Of a stretch of DNA of 64,000 nt, positions 27,525 to 36,946 are shown piece after piece. The notes beneath the pieces are model-generated. The model was not told the DNA's origin. It did not search any database and was given only the letters and a program-made list of their open reading frames with translations. The DNA is taken from contig NZ_FOVG01000003.1 of the NCBI RefSeq assembly GCF_900115075.1, positions 372,001 to 436,000 on the forward strand, in the 5' to 3' direction. The stretch is from Candidatus Pantoea varia (lineage in GTDB: Bacteria; Pseudomonadota; Gammaproteobacteria; Enterobacterales; Enterobacteriaceae). The translations under genes and the position numbers were made by a program. Numbering within the stretch: position 1 is the stretch's first letter; each line of letters begins with the position of its first letter.

Positions 27525-29002
27525 AAAGTGACTCCTTGAGCGTCACTCAGGACGCGGATCAGATGCTGATAACGCTGATACTTCTGCTGATAACGGGCAT
27601 GTCTTGAGCTGTCTGGCTGCCAGGAGACGATATCCGGCGCAAGAGCCTGCTGCGCCTGTTGCAGCGAGGCGTAAGCGCCAGTCCCGGTCAGCGCCACCAG
27701 TGCCGCACCCAGACAGCCGCTTTCGCTGATCTGTGGCACTTCTACTGTCAGGCCGCTTGCATCGGCAAACATCTGCATCCAGGGGGCAGAGCGCGTGGGG
27801 CCGCCGCTCAGGCGCAGGGCGGTGACCTGAGGAAAGCGTTGCAGAATACGGTTCAGATGCGTCAGGTGCGAAAACACCACACCTTCGTAGATTGCCTGCA
27901 CCAGATGGGCGCGGGTATGGCCAGCCTGCAGGCCAAAGAAGCTGCCGTGCAGATCGGCTCCAGCATTGGTACCGTATAAAAAAGGCAGAAACAGCAGCCC
28001 GGTGCTGGCGGGTTCCAGATCTGTGACCCACTTATTTAACAGGCGATAGTCGCTGATGCCCCACTGCTCACAGAACCATTCCAGGTTGGCCGCCGAGGTC
28101 GGGCTGGCTTCATGGATCAGGTACTGACCCTCGATGGCATAGCGGCCATAAACGTAGGGATAGTCTGCTTCATCGCTGATGCAGTCGGTAATGCCGCTGG
28201 TCACCGACCAGGTGCCCATCACCGCGTTCAGGCGTGTTGCGTCATTCAGGCCCGCACACAGGGCAGTGGACATCACGTCAAACAGACCGCCAACCACCGG
28301 GGTTCCGGGCAGCAAACCACATGCGGCGGCAGCCTGTGAGGTCACATAGCCGGCAATCTGCGTTGAGCCGATAATCGGGGGCAGTGCAGGAACGATTTCG
28401 CTGATATCCAGCATCTCAGCCAGCGCGGGCGACCAGTCGGCAGCCTGCATGTCGTAGAGATTGGATTCAGAGATATTGGTTTCTTCGCAGGCCAGTTCAC
28501 CGGTCAGACAGAAACGCAGATAGTCATGGGCCATCAGCACGCTGCCAATGGCGGCATAGCGTTGTGGCTGATGCAGCTTAAGCCAGCGCAGGAGTGAAAC
28601 CGGATGGCCGGTCCATAACGTCTGTCGGGTCAGCGGGTAAAGCTGCTGCGGCATGCCTTCCCGCTGCCATTGCTGAACCAGACTCAGGGCGCGACGATCA
28701 GAGGATAAGATGCCATTCCCCAGCGGGTTACGATCTTTATCCAGCAGGAACAGCCCTTTACCCTGAGCAGAGATGCCTAATCCTGCGACATCGGCGGCAT
28801 CCTGACCGCTGCTGGTCAGTACCTCGCGAATGACCGCTGCCGCCTGCTGCCAGAGCAGCGTCATATCACGTTCGGCATAGCCCGGCTCTGGCACCCGTAC
28901 CGCCAGGTTTTGCCGCGCAACGGCCAGCTCACGGCCCTGCATATCGTACAAACCCGCTTTGATAAAAGTGCCGCCGCAATCCAGTCCCAGCCAGCGTTTC
29001 AT
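27521..29002 (-). CDS. lyxK: L-xylulose/3-keto-L-gulonate kinase
   Basis: FGGY carbohydrate kinase of 493 residues (E. coli LyxK 498). Phosphorylates L-xylulose or 3-keto-L-gulonate with ATP. LGLDCGGTFIKAG is the N-terminal phosphate-1 loop, the FGGY signature region contains GTWSVTSGI, and LRLSGGPTRSAPW is the C-terminal adenosine site. The catalytic Asp is in GGLFDVMSTA. The frame is open 187 codons further upstream but that part is the MFS gene read out of frame. ATG 29002 overlaps the MFS stop (ATGA). Confidence 0.93.
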   Translation of the reverse strand: MKRWLGLDCGGTFIKAGLYDMQGRELAVARQNLAVRVPEPGYAERDMTLLWQQAAAVIREVLTSSGQDAADVAGLGISAQGKGLFLLDKDRNPLGNGILSSDRRALSLVQQWQREGMPQQLYPLTRQTLWTGHPVSLLRWLKLHQPQRYAAIGSVLMAHDYLRFCLTGELACEETNISESNLYDMQAADWSPALAEMLDISEIVPALPPIIGSTQIAGYVTSQAAAACGLLPGTPVVGGLFDVMSTALCAGLNDATRLNAVMGTWSVTSGITDCISDEADYPYVYGRYAIEGQYLIHEASPTSAANLEWFCEQWGISDYRLLNKWVTDLEPASTGLLFLPFLYGTNAGADLHGSFFGLQAGHTRAHLVQAIYEGVVFSHLTHLNRILQRFPQVTALRLSGGPTRSAPWMQMFADASGLTVEVPQISESGCLGAALVALTGTGAYASLQQAQQALAPDIVSWQPDSSRHARYQQKYQRYQHLIRVLSDAQGVTL

Positions 29003-30294
29003 AAGGCCTCCCGTTTCGCAGAGTCGCAACGGGCAGGCAGCGTCATTGCCAGCAGCGCAGCCAGCGCCAGCGAAATGGCAAGGCTGTAAACACCAGCATC
29101 TTTGCTGTAGAACGCAATCAGCATGCCGACCATATAAGGCCCGCAGAAGCCGCCCAGGTTGCCAAGGGCGTTGATCAGGCCGCGCGCTCCGCCCGCAACT
29201 TCGGCATTGAACAGGCGCGGCGGTATACTCCAGAACACGCCCGCCGCAGACTGAATAAAGACGCCACAGCCCACCAGCGCCGCGTAGGACCACCAGATAT
29301 GTGCTTTCAGCAACACGGACAACGCCATGCATAACGCAAAGCCAGCCAGCGGCAGCGCCACAAACAACTTGCGCCGTCCTGTCGCATCCGACAAAACCGA
29401 AAACAGGAACATGCCGAAGATCGCGCCGACGTAGGGGAGAATGGCCAGCATACCGACCTTTTCGACGTTGCCGTGCGTCAGCTCTTTCAGGATGGTCGGC
29501 AACCACAGGGTGTAGCCGTAAATGCCAGTCTGGTAAAAGAAATTCACCATTATCAGCCGCCACATCACGGGCTCGCGCATGACCCGTAGCAGAGAGGCAT
29601 TACGCACGTTCTGCCCTTTGATCATCAGCTGCTCGTTATGCAGCGTGGTAATCAGGTACTGCTTTTCAGCGGGAGAGATCCACGTTGCTTCCTGCGGTCG
29701 GTTACTGATGGTGAAATGCCACAGGGCCATGACCACCAGCGATAATGCGCCTTCCACATAAAACAGCATGCGCCAGTCCCAGTGGGTGATGATCCAGCCG
29801 GAAAGCGGTGCGGTAATGATCCCGGCGATCGGCACAAACATAATCACAATGGCATTGGCACGACCGCGCTCGGCATCCGGGAACCAGTTGCCAATCATCG
29901 TGAGCACCACCGGCAGCATGCCGCCTTCGGCGATCCCTAACGCGAAACGCAGCGCCAGCAGTTGATACTGACTGGTGGCCATACCGGTGAGCATCGAGAT
30001 GATCGCCCAGGCCAGCAGTGACCAGCCGATGAAACGTTTCCCGTTGCCATACACGGCCAGCTTGCCGCCCGGCACCTGCAGGAAAAGGTAACCAATAAAG
30101 AAAATGCCGCCTGCCAGCCCGGCCATGGAGGCGCTGATACCCAGTTCGGCATCCATTCCGCCCGGCATGGCAAAGGCAATATTGACCCGGTCCATGTAAG
30201 AAATGATGCAGGTGATGAGAATAGGGGGAATGATCCGTAACCAGCGCAGGGCAGGGATCTTCTCACGATTAACGGCGGTCGATGTCAGACTCAT
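28999..30294 (-). CDS. yiaX2: MFS anion:cation symporter, YiaX2-like
   Basis: Major facilitator permease of the anion:cation symporter family, 431 residues with twelve hydrophobic segments. SYMDRVNIAFA in TM1, FALGIAEGGMLPV in TM4 and the long central loop fit the family, which carries hexuronates and related acids. In E. coli this locus has the TRAP transporter yiaMNO; Klebsiella oxytoca has the MFS carrier YiaX2 instead, linked to ascorbate or diketogulonate use. The position between yiaL and lyxK matches that layout. The substrate is inferred. Confidence 0.87.
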   Translation of the reverse strand: MSLTSTAVNREKIPALRWLRIIPPILITCIISYMDRVNIAFAMPGGMDAELGISASMAGLAGGIFFIGYLFLQVPGGKLAVYGNGKRFIGWSLLAWAIISMLTGMATSQYQLLALRFALGIAEGGMLPVVLTMIGNWFPDAERGRANAIVIMFVPIAGIITAPLSGWIITHWDWRMLFYVEGALSLVVMALWHFTISNRPQEATWISPAEKQYLITTLHNEQLMIKGQNVRNASLLRVMREPVMWRLIMVNFFYQTGIYGYTLWLPTILKELTHGNVEKVGMLAILPYVGAIFGMFLFSVLSDATGRRKLFVALPLAGFALCMALSVLLKAHIWWSYAALVGCGVFIQSAAGVFWSIPPRLFNAEVAGGARGLINALGNLGGFCGPYMVGMLIAFYSKDAGVYSLAISLALAALLAMTLPARCDSAKREAL

Positions 30295-30308
30295 GGCTTC
30301 CTCCTTGC

Positions 30309-30776
30309 CTAAACCAGATCGCGGGTGGGGATCTTAATCACCACTTTGCGAATCGGTCCTGGCGTACCCACCGCGCAATTCGGGCGGTGAATATCCTGCG
30401 GAAAAAACACCGCAAAGGTGCCTGGCAGCATACGCACCAGGGTTTCTTCCGGCGCGTGCTGGTAGAAGATGATGTCGCGCTCGCTGTCGTAAGGCTGATG
30501 CACCGGTAAATCCAGGGGCTGCGTGGCAACGCCGATGACTTCTTCTCCTGCCACCAGATACTGCACATCAATATGCAGGCGATGCGCTTCCGGGTAGTTC
30601 TCTTCTTGCAGGGCGGTGTGCAGATCAAGTACCTGCATGATCCAGCCCGTTTCGCTGTCCTGATAGCGTCCCGCAGCCAGTGTGATCAGTTCGTGGCGAT
30701 TGAGACAGGCGAGCGCCCGTGCAATCGCCGGGGGATAGTGGTGCGGATCAGTGTTCGCAATATGTCCGGTGATCAT
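30309..30776 (-). CDS. yiaL: YhcH/YjgK/YiaL family cupin
   Basis: Cupin-fold protein (DUF386), 155 residues, identical in length to E. coli YiaL. HRLHIDVQYL, the GEEVIGVA strand and FFPQDIHRPNC carry the likely metal His and Glu. YiaL is an accessory protein of the 2,3-diketo-L-gulonate pathway; relatives act as sugar anomerases or isomerases. The second of two adjacent ATGs (30776) has the better spacing to AGGAG. It lies 10 bases after yiaK and 14 before the MFS gene. Confidence 0.9.
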   Translation of the reverse strand: MITGHIANTDPHHYPPAIARALACLNRHELITLAAGRYQDSETGWIMQVLDLHTALQEENYPEAHRLHIDVQYLVAGEEVIGVATQPLDLPVHQPYDSERDIIFYQHAPEETLVRMLPGTFAVFFPQDIHRPNCAVGTPGPIRKVVIKIPTRDLV

Positions 30777-30786
30777 CATTTTCTCC

Positions 30787-31785
30787 TTACAGCGCCTGAA
30801 TCCGCGCCCAGATGCTTTCATCGACCGGAATGCCAAGGCGCTGGTTTTCAGCCCGCAGCGGTGGAAACTTATCGCCGGGCAGGCGAATGGCCTGCTCGCT
30901 GTCGGCGCGTTCAGCGTTGATAACGGATGCACGGATGCGGTTGAGTTTGTGCTGGCGGGTTTCACCATCAATCAGCTTGTCGACATCAATCGCGATAAAG
31001 ACCTGCGAGATGCCAAATTCATCGCCGTTGTCGTGGGTGACTTCGGTGACGGAGGCACCGTTGGAGAGGAGGGTGGCCAGCATGTCCAGCACCACCGACA
31101 GCGCGGAGCCTTTCCAGTAACCCATGGGTAAGATGCGGCGGTTTTGCTCAAGAGTGGCCGGGTCGCGGGTGTAATTGCCTTCGTCATCAAACCCGCCGTC
31201 GACCGGCAGGCTTTTACCCGCCAGACGATTCACTTCCAGCATGCCGTAGGAGAACATCGACATTGACATATCCACCATGGTGATCGGCTCGCCCGGCACG
31301 GCGATAATCAGCGGGTTCGTCCCGATAGCCCCGCTTTTCGCACCCCAGGGCGGCATCACGGCAATAGAGTTCGTCCAGCAAATGCCCACAAACCCCTTTT
31401 CAGCCGCCTGCCAGCCGTAACTGCCGCCGCGCATCCAGTGATTGGCATTACGCAGCGCCACCAGCCCGATACCGTGCTCAGATGCCACGGCCATGGCGCG
31501 ATCCATCATGCTATGCGCGGTGATATTGCCGATGGCACGCTGCGCATCCCACTGCTCGATCGCGCCCAGCGACAGGACTTTTTGTGCGTCGGCATCAGGA
31601 ACGATATGGCCTGCGTCCAGTTGCTGAATAAAACGCGGGAAGCGGTTTACGCCGTGGGAATAGACGCCGTTGAGACTGGTTTCGGTAAACATGCGCGCGC
31701 AGGCTTCGGCTTTTTCTTGGGGCACATTGCGACTCGTGAGTACGCGGAGAAACTCCTCATACAACTGCTGATAGCTGATTCTCAT
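30787..31785 (-). CDS. yiaK: 2,3-diketo-L-gulonate reductase
   Basis: NADH-dependent reductase of the malate/L-lactate dehydrogenase (type II) family, 332 residues, the same length as E. coli YiaK/DlgD. It reduces 2,3-diketo-L-gulonate to 3-keto-L-gulonate, which LyxK then phosphorylates. Catalytic His in YSHGVNRFP, the [12 protein letters not shown] motif, and NPLIIAVPG with VDMSMSM for cofactor are visible. First gene of the pathway operon. Its upstream region carries the three-half-site YiaJ element. Confidence 0.95.
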   Translation of the reverse strand: MRISYQQLYEEFLRVLTSRNVPQEKAEACARMFTETSLNGVYSHGVNRFPRFIQQLDAGHIVPDADAQKVLSLGAIEQWDAQRAIGNITAHSMMDRAMAVASEHGIGLVALRNANHWMRGGSYGWQAAEKGFVGICWTNSIAVMPPWGAKSGAIGTNPLIIAVPGEPITMVDMSMSMFSYGMLEVNRLAGKSLPVDGGFDDEGNYTRDPATLEQNRRILPMGYWKGSALSVVLDMLATLLSNGASVTEVTHDNGDEFGISQVFIAIDVDKLIDGETRQHKLNRIRASVINAERADSEQAIRLPGDKFPPLRAENQRLGIPVDESIWARIQAL

Positions 31786-31813
31786 ACGACTGATACTCCC
31801 GGTGTTGCCGTTA

Positions 31814-31839
31814 ATTTCATATTGTGGAATGTCATTTCA
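31814..31839. promoter_or_regulatory. Candidate YiaJ operator at yiaK (three half-sites)
   Basis: ATTTCA, five bases, TGGAAT, three bases, ATTTCA: two overlapping inverted repeats, 29 bases before the yiaK ATG. The same geometry recurs at 36688-36713 by the ABC operon. An IclR-type repressor (yiaJ) lies in the same block. Assignment by pattern and context. Confidence 0.6.
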
Positions 31840-31975
31840 ACTAAATGCTATGGGGAAAAACAGAGCCAGTCAAAGAAAAGACCTGAAAATTATTTCATAT
31901 AAAACAGATGGTTATATTTATTGCTGGCTTTTGTGATCTCAGGCTTTTTTGCCGGATTTTGCCCGCAGGAAACCC

Positions 31976-31996
31976 GTCAGCTCCCGATGAGCTGAC
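31976..31996 (-). terminator. Hairpin after the SMP-30 gene
   Basis: GTCAGCTC / GAGCTGAC is a perfect 8-bp stem with a 5-base loop, 40 bases past the stop of the SMP-30 gene. There is no T-run, so read-through into yiaK is possible; it could partly uncouple the two operons. Confidence 0.45.
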
Positions 31997-32035
31997 ATGT
32001 GTGATACTTCGTCCCGCTCTGCCTGCCCGGTCGCT

Positions 32036-32866
32036 TTAGCGCAGGATTACCCGGTAGAGTGAGGTATTGGCGGTGATATAAAGTTCATTATTATCGGGTC
32101 CGCCAAGGGTGCAGTTGGATACCGTCTCGGGGATCGGGATTTTGCCTTTACGCGCCCCGTGGGCGTCGAAAATAATGACGCCGTCAGCGCAGCTACAGTA
32201 AATGTCACCGTTGGCATCCACACAAAATCCGTCAGGAAAGCCCGGCGTGACATCGGCAAAAAATTGCCCGGGTGACAGTTCCTGTCCTTCTACCCTGTAA
32301 ACCCGGAGCTGATGGCGTCCCAGCGTCGGAAAGTCCACCACCGACATATCGGCTACATAAAGCAGGCTTTCATCGGGCGAGAATGCCAGTCCGTTAGGAC
32401 GTTGCAGATCGCTGGCCGCAATGCTGAGCTGCCCGCTACTGGGGTCATAGCAGTAGAGATAGCAGCCAATCACCTGGCTGGGCGCCAGATAGCCTTCGTG
32501 ATCGTTAACGATTCCGTAAGGCGGATCGGTAAACCAGATGGTGCCATCAGAACGGATCGCCAGATCGTTGGGCGAGTTAAAGCGTTTGCCCTCGACTTTA
32601 TCGATCAGCACGCTGACCGAGCCGTCTGCTTCGGTCCGGCTGATTGCCCGACGGCCATGTTCGCAACTGACGACACGTCCCTGACTATCCCGGGCATTGC
32701 CGTTGGCATAGTTAGCGTGATGACGCCAGATGCTGAGCTCACCGTTGCGCTGCCAGCAGTACATGCGGTTGCCTTTTACATCGCTGAATACCACCGCATC
32801 ATTTTGCGGGAGCCAGACCGGGCCTTCAGCCCAGATGGCAGGGGAACACAGTTTTTCTACCTGCAT
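32036..32866 (-). CDS. SMP-30/gluconolactonase/LRE family protein
   Basis: Six-bladed beta-propeller lactonase, 276 residues, cytoplasmic (no signal peptide). Metal ligands fit the family: Glu in WAEGPVW, Asn in FNSPNDLAI and RPNGLAFSPDE, and Asp in LYVADM. These enzymes hydrolyse aldonolactones such as gluconolactone or gulonolactone. Last gene of the ABC transporter operon and just upstream of the L-gulonate pathway genes, so it probably opens a lactone that the ABC system imports; that is inferred. Confidence 0.9.
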   Translation of the reverse strand: MQVEKLCSPAIWAEGPVWLPQNDAVVFSDVKGNRMYCWQRNGELSIWRHHANYANGNARDSQGRVVSCEHGRRAISRTEADGSVSVLIDKVEGKRFNSPNDLAIRSDGTIWFTDPPYGIVNDHEGYLAPSQVIGCYLYCYDPSSGQLSIAASDLQRPNGLAFSPDESLLYVADMSVVDFPTLGRHQLRVYRVEGQELSPGQFFADVTPGFPDGFCVDANGDIYCSCADGVIIFDAHGARKGKIPIPETVSNCTLGGPDNNELYITANTSLYRVILR

Positions 32867-32880
32867 GCTGCTGGCCTCCG

Positions 32881-33981
32881 TTACTTCACGCCCCAGATAG
32901 TTTTGTAATGCGCCTGATAGCCGTTTGCAGGATCGTAATTATTCTGCGGTCCGCCATCCTGGCTGATGTTTTCCTGGGTAATCAGATGCGCGGGCGTCAC
33001 ATAGCCTGAAGAGGGCTGACCGGCGAAGGCGCGGTTAAACTCATCCAGCAACTGCCAGCCGTGCAGTTTTAACGGTTCAGCCACGGTAGCGACCTGGCTT
33101 TCCCCATTGCGAATACGCTGGAAGGCTGAGATTGAGCCGTCACCTGCGGAGATATTGTAAGGCGCGTTTTTGCCGCCTTTGCCTGCGGTTTTCAGTGCCG
33201 GTGCCATAAAGTCGAAATAGAGATCGTTAATGGCCAGCGAATACTGCCAGCGGTCGCCGTACTTCTGTAACAGGCTGAAAGTCAGTGACGGCATACGGTT
33301 AGAGGTATCGGCCAGCGGCGTATCGATAAAATCGATGACCTTACACTCGCTGCATTTTTCAATTTCCTGTTTCATCGCATTGGCTTTATCCAGCGCGATT
33401 TTATACAGCGAGTCGGTAAAGATAATGACCTGGGCTTTGCCGCCTGATTTCACCACGGCGTACTGTGCCGCCAGACGGGCAACCTCGTTTGAGTCCGAGG
33501 TAATGTTATCCGTAATACCGTACTGCTTAATCGGACCCGGCGCTGGCTCCGCATGCCACGCCATCAGCACAATCTTTTGCTGCACGGCTTTTTTGAGGGG
33601 CATTTTGGCAACATTAGGGTTCCAGCCGCCAATAATGATGCCGTCCGGCCGCTGGGCGATGGCCTGATTCAGTGCGGCAAGCTGATCTTTCACCGATCCC
33701 GCGCCGTCCAGCGTATCCAGCTTCCAGCCCGCGACTTTAGCCGCCTCGCTAAGCCCTTGCTGAACCCCCTGCACGCCGCCGTTTTTCATATCTGAGGCAA
33801 TAAAAATCAGCTTCTTATTCGCCTGTAGCTTCGGACCTGTGGTGGGGCCGTCCCAGGTGGTGGCGCTGGACGTGGCTTTGGCGACGGCCGCGGTGGCTTG
33901 TTCCAGATAATTGTCTGCATGAGCGGGCAGAGAGGCTACCAGCATGGCGACGAGAGAAAGACCAAATACCGGATTTTTCAT
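32881..33981 (-). CDS. Sugar ABC transporter periplasmic binding protein
   Basis: Periplasmic-binding-protein (Peripl_BP_4, ribose type) of 366 residues with a signal peptide (SLVAMLVASLPAHA). KKLIFIASDMKNGGVQGVQQG begins the fold in two joined strands, and DGIIIGGWNP and AWHAEP follow. It is longer than typical RbsB because of N- and C-terminal extensions. It overlaps the permease by four bases. The ligand is unknown; the lactonase next door and the gulonate operon suggest a sugar acid or lactone. Confidence 0.88.
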   Translation of the reverse strand: MKNPVFGLSLVAMLVASLPAHADNYLEQATAAVAKATSSATTWDGPTTGPKLQANKKLIFIASDMKNGGVQGVQQGLSEAAKVAGWKLDTLDGAGSVKDQLAALNQAIAQRPDGIIIGGWNPNVAKMPLKKAVQQKIVLMAWHAEPAPGPIKQYGITDNITSDSNEVARLAAQYAVVKSGGKAQVIIFTDSLYKIALDKANAMKQEIEKCSECKVIDFIDTPLADTSNRMPSLTFSLLQKYGDRWQYSLAINDLYFDFMAPALKTAGKGGKNAPYNISAGDGSISAFQRIRNGESQVATVAEPLKLHGWQLLDEFNRAFAGQPSSGYVTPAHLITQENISQDGGPQNNYDPANGYQAHYKTIWGVK

Positions 33982-35078
33982 AATGAGTTCCCTGGTGTGA
34001 TGGTTTTTTGCTGTGGGTCAGGTGTGGTGGCTGGCGTGCTCTGACTGCGCACGACGGCTTTTTGGTTCAACATACGGCGACGCTGGGCGTAACCGGCAAG
34101 CGTAATCGACAGCAGCAGTGTGGCACCGTTAAACAGCGGCTCTACCCAGAAGGCACCCCCAAACTGCTGGATACCGGCGATACCGATAGCCAGAATCGCA
34201 ATCCCGACCACCGTGCCCCAGACGTTAACCCGGCCCGGACGGATAGTGGTGCTGCCAAGAAAGGCGCCCACTAAGGCAGGCAGCAGGTAATCCATGCCGA
34301 CACTGGCCTGACCGACGCCCTGTTCTGCGGCGATCAGCACGCCGCTGAAGCCGGTAATGACACTGGAGGCGATAAAGGAGCCAATCACGTATTTGTTAAC
34401 GGCAATACCATTGAGGCGGGCTGCCACGGGGTTACCGCCCACGGCGTACATGCATCTTCCCAGCGGCGTATGCTCAGTGACCAGCCATAACACCAGCGCC
34501 AGGCCCAGCACATAGAATGCGCCAATCGGGATGCCAAAGATTTCCGTGCTGTGCAGCGCACTGAAGGCGTCCGGCAGATCACCCACAATCTGTCGGCCTC
34601 CGGAGTGCCACAGCGCAATGGCATACAGCACCGTGCCGGAGCCGAGCGTAGCGACAAAGCTGTCAATATCCGCCAGCGCCACCAGAATGCCGTTTAGCAG
34701 GCCATACAGCGCTGACAAGACCAGTACGGTCAGCACTGCCATCTGCCATGTGAACCCATATTCAACCTGCAGCGTTATGGCCAGAATGTGCCAGAGTACG
34801 ATGCCAAACCCGACGTTCAGGTCAATTTTGCCAACGATCATCGGCAGGGTGGCTGCCAGCGCCAGCAGGGCAATTTTCGCCTTACTGGACAGTATCGCCT
34901 GTAGGGTCAGCATGGAGGCAAAGGTAGGGGACAGTGCTGAAAAAATTAACGCTAACAGCACGCACAACAGCAGTAATCCGTAGCGAGTGAGGACCTGCAT
35001 CGACCACGGCGCAAAACCATGCTGAGCAAGGCTGACCCGTTGTTCAAGTGCGGTAGATTTCACCGAGGTTTTAGACAT
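33978..35078 (-). CDS. Sugar ABC transporter permease (RbsC-like)
   Basis: Inner-membrane permease of the branched-chain/ribose (BPD_transp_2) class, 366 residues with eight to ten hydrophobic segments. VGKIDLNVGFG, AALYGLLNG-type turns and the coupling motif GRCMYAVGGNPVAARLNGI are diagnostic. It follows the ATPase after 22 bases and overlaps the binding-protein start. The Gln/Thr/Pro-rich C-terminal tail (STPATTPDPQQK) is unremarkable. Confidence 0.9.
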   Translation of the reverse strand: MSKTSVKSTALEQRVSLAQHGFAPWSMQVLTRYGLLLLCVLLALIFSALSPTFASMLTLQAILSSKAKIALLALAATLPMIVGKIDLNVGFGIVLWHILAITLQVEYGFTWQMAVLTVLVLSALYGLLNGILVALADIDSFVATLGSGTVLYAIALWHSGGRQIVGDLPDAFSALHSTEIFGIPIGAFYVLGLALVLWLVTEHTPLGRCMYAVGGNPVAARLNGIAVNKYVIGSFIASSVITGFSGVLIAAEQGVGQASVGMDYLLPALVGAFLGSTTIRPGRVNVWGTVVGIAILAIGIAGIQQFGGAFWVEPLFNGATLLLSITLAGYAQRRRMLNQKAVVRSQSTPATTPDPQQKTITPGNSL

Positions 35079-35100
35079 ATCGTTTCTCCTGACTGCCTGT

Positions 35101-36627
35101 TCAGACCGTAGCTAATGGGGCAGCAGAACTGGCGGAGGCCAGCTCCAGTAAACCTGCAAAGGTAACCTGTTCATTTCTCAGTTCACCGACCACCTGGCCC
35201 CGGTTAAACACCAGGGCGCGGTTGCAGATGTGAGCAATTTCTTCAAGGTCATTGGAAATCACCAGCACGGCCACGCCGTCAGCGAGGGCTTTATTAAGCA
35301 GGTGATAAATTTCTTCACGTGCGCCAACGTCAACACCTGCGGTGGGATCTTCAAGGATCAGCAGCGGCGCGTTGAGGTGCATCCAGCGTGCCATCACCAC
35401 TTTCTGTTGGTTACCGCCGGACAGGGCGCTGATATCGAGGTTCACGTCTTTGGGACGCACATCGAACAGCTGGACTTTCCACCAGCTGGCCCCGATCTCA
35501 GCGCGGCGGCCGTAGTGGGAGATCAGCCGATGACCGCTGGCACAGGGATTAACAAACAGGTTCTCGCGTACGCTCATCGACATTACCAGGCTTTCGCCCG
35601 TGCGATCGCCGGCTACAAAGGAGATGCCTGCGGCCATCGCATCACGCGGGGAGCGTGAGTGGCAGGGCTTGTCGCGGAAGATAACCTGCCCGCTGGTGGA
35701 CGGCTTCAGACCAAACAGCATCCGGCCAATCTCCTCCTGACCGGCACCGCGCAGCCCTGCCAGCGCCAGCATCTCGCCGGGTTGGAGGCTGAAAGAGACC
35801 GGCCCGACTTCATCGATGCACACCTGGTCCAGCGTCAGAACAGGCGGGCGCGCCTCGGGCAGGGGAAGACGCTGATTGCTCTCCAGCGCTTCGCCCACAA
35901 TCATTTCGACCAGATCGTGAAGTTTGTAATCCGCCGTGACGCCCTGCGCCACACGTTTGCCGTCACGCATCACGCAGATACGGTCAGCAATCTCAATCAC
36001 CTCATCCAGGCGATGAGTCACATAAATCATGCCGACGTTGCGGCTTTTCAGGCGTTCAATCACGCCAAACAGATGACGGACGTCATTAGCAGGCAGCGAG
36101 GCGGTTGGCTCATCCAGTACCAGCACTTCCGCGTTCACGGCCACGGCGCGGGCAATCGCCAGCAGTGACTTCTCCGTGCGCGACAGTTCAAAGACGCGGG
36201 CATCGGGATCCAGCTGAATCCCCACTTCTTCCAGGGCCAGACGCGCGCTTTCACGCACCGCCCGCCAGTTAACCAGACCGAAACGGCGGCTGAATCCCAT
36301 GACCAGCGCCATATTTTCCGCCACGGTCATCCACTCAATCAGTCCCAGATCCTGATGAATAAACGCAATGGGTTGGGTGGTTGCGGTTTTCAGCGCAGCG
36401 GCGGAGGCTGTCACGTTGCCCTGAAAAGTAATCTGCCCTTCATCGCTGGTGTACACGCCAGCCAGCACTTTGATGAGCGTGGATTTACCTGCGCCGTTTT
36501 CCCCCAAAAGTGCCACCACTTCGCCGGGGAAGACCTCCAGGCTCACATCGTTAACCGCGGCGTTACCGCCGAAGCGCTTAGTGATATGGCTGAGTGTAAG
36601 AACCGGTTTATCCGGATGAGGTTGCAT
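35101..36627 (-). CDS. Sugar ABC transporter ATP-binding protein (RbsA-like, two ATPase domains)
   Basis: Fused double ATPase of 508 residues. Domain 1 has Walker A GENGAGKST, signature LSRTEKSL (diverged from LSGGQ) and Walker B VLVLDEPTASL. Domain 2 has a degenerate Walker A region (GLRGAGQEEI), signature LSGGNQQKVV and Walker B LLILEDPTAGVD, in which the usual Glu is in a DPT form typical of this family. First gene of the operon ATPase-permease-binding protein-SMP-30, read away from yiaJ. Confidence 0.9.
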   Translation of the reverse strand: MQPHPDKPVLTLSHITKRFGGNAAVNDVSLEVFPGEVVALLGENGAGKSTLIKVLAGVYTSDEGQITFQGNVTASAAALKTATTQPIAFIHQDLGLIEWMTVAENMALVMGFSRRFGLVNWRAVRESARLALEEVGIQLDPDARVFELSRTEKSLLAIARAVAVNAEVLVLDEPTASLPANDVRHLFGVIERLKSRNVGMIYVTHRLDEVIEIADRICVMRDGKRVAQGVTADYKLHDLVEMIVGEALESNQRLPLPEARPPVLTLDQVCIDEVGPVSFSLQPGEMLALAGLRGAGQEEIGRMLFGLKPSTSGQVIFRDKPCHSRSPRDAMAAGISFVAGDRTGESLVMSMSVRENLFVNPCASGHRLISHYGRRAEIGASWWKVQLFDVRPKDVNLDISALSGGNQQKVVMARWMHLNAPLLILEDPTAGVDVGAREEIYHLLNKALADGVAVLVISNDLEEIAHICNRALVFNRGQVVGELRNEQVTFAGLLELASASSAAPLATV

Positions 36628-36687
36628 TCCTGCCTCCCGTGACGCCTGATGAGTATCGGCAGCAAGAGCGGCGACCGCTCATTGCTG

Positions 36688-36713
36688 ATTTCAACATGTG
36701 AAATAGCATTCCA
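36688..36713. promoter_or_regulatory. Candidate YiaJ operator in the yiaJ/ABC divergent region
   Basis: ATTTCA, five bases, TGAAAT, three bases, ATTCCA, matching in sequence and spacing the element before yiaK. It lies 61 bases upstream of the ATPase ATG within a 319-base gap (36628-36946) that holds nothing else I can name apart from AT-rich promoter-like sequence. Confidence 0.6.
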
Positions 36714-36946
36714 AAAAATACTATTCCTGACGCGAGGGAAAAGCAAAGAAGGAGCATGGATATTTATGCAGTAGAAACAGCAGGTTAAAATATTGTTTTG
36801 AATTTGTGATGAACGGCGCATTTCTGTCAGGACGTAACCGACGTGTCCAGCCACACTAAAAAAGCTTAAGATTCCCTGTAGGTATGTCATGAGTTAACAT
36901 CATGAGAAAGCGCATGCAGGCAGTAAAAAACGGAGAGGACAGGTTG

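Noticed and set aside
27543-28031. 162-residue frame inside lyxK
   Set aside because: Shadow of lyxK on the same strand in another frame; Arg/Ser/Pro/Ala-rich, no motif.
29003-29563. N-terminal extension of the LyxK frame
   Set aside because: It lies wholly inside the MFS gene in another frame; the FGGY kinase begins at 29002 with an ATGA overlap.
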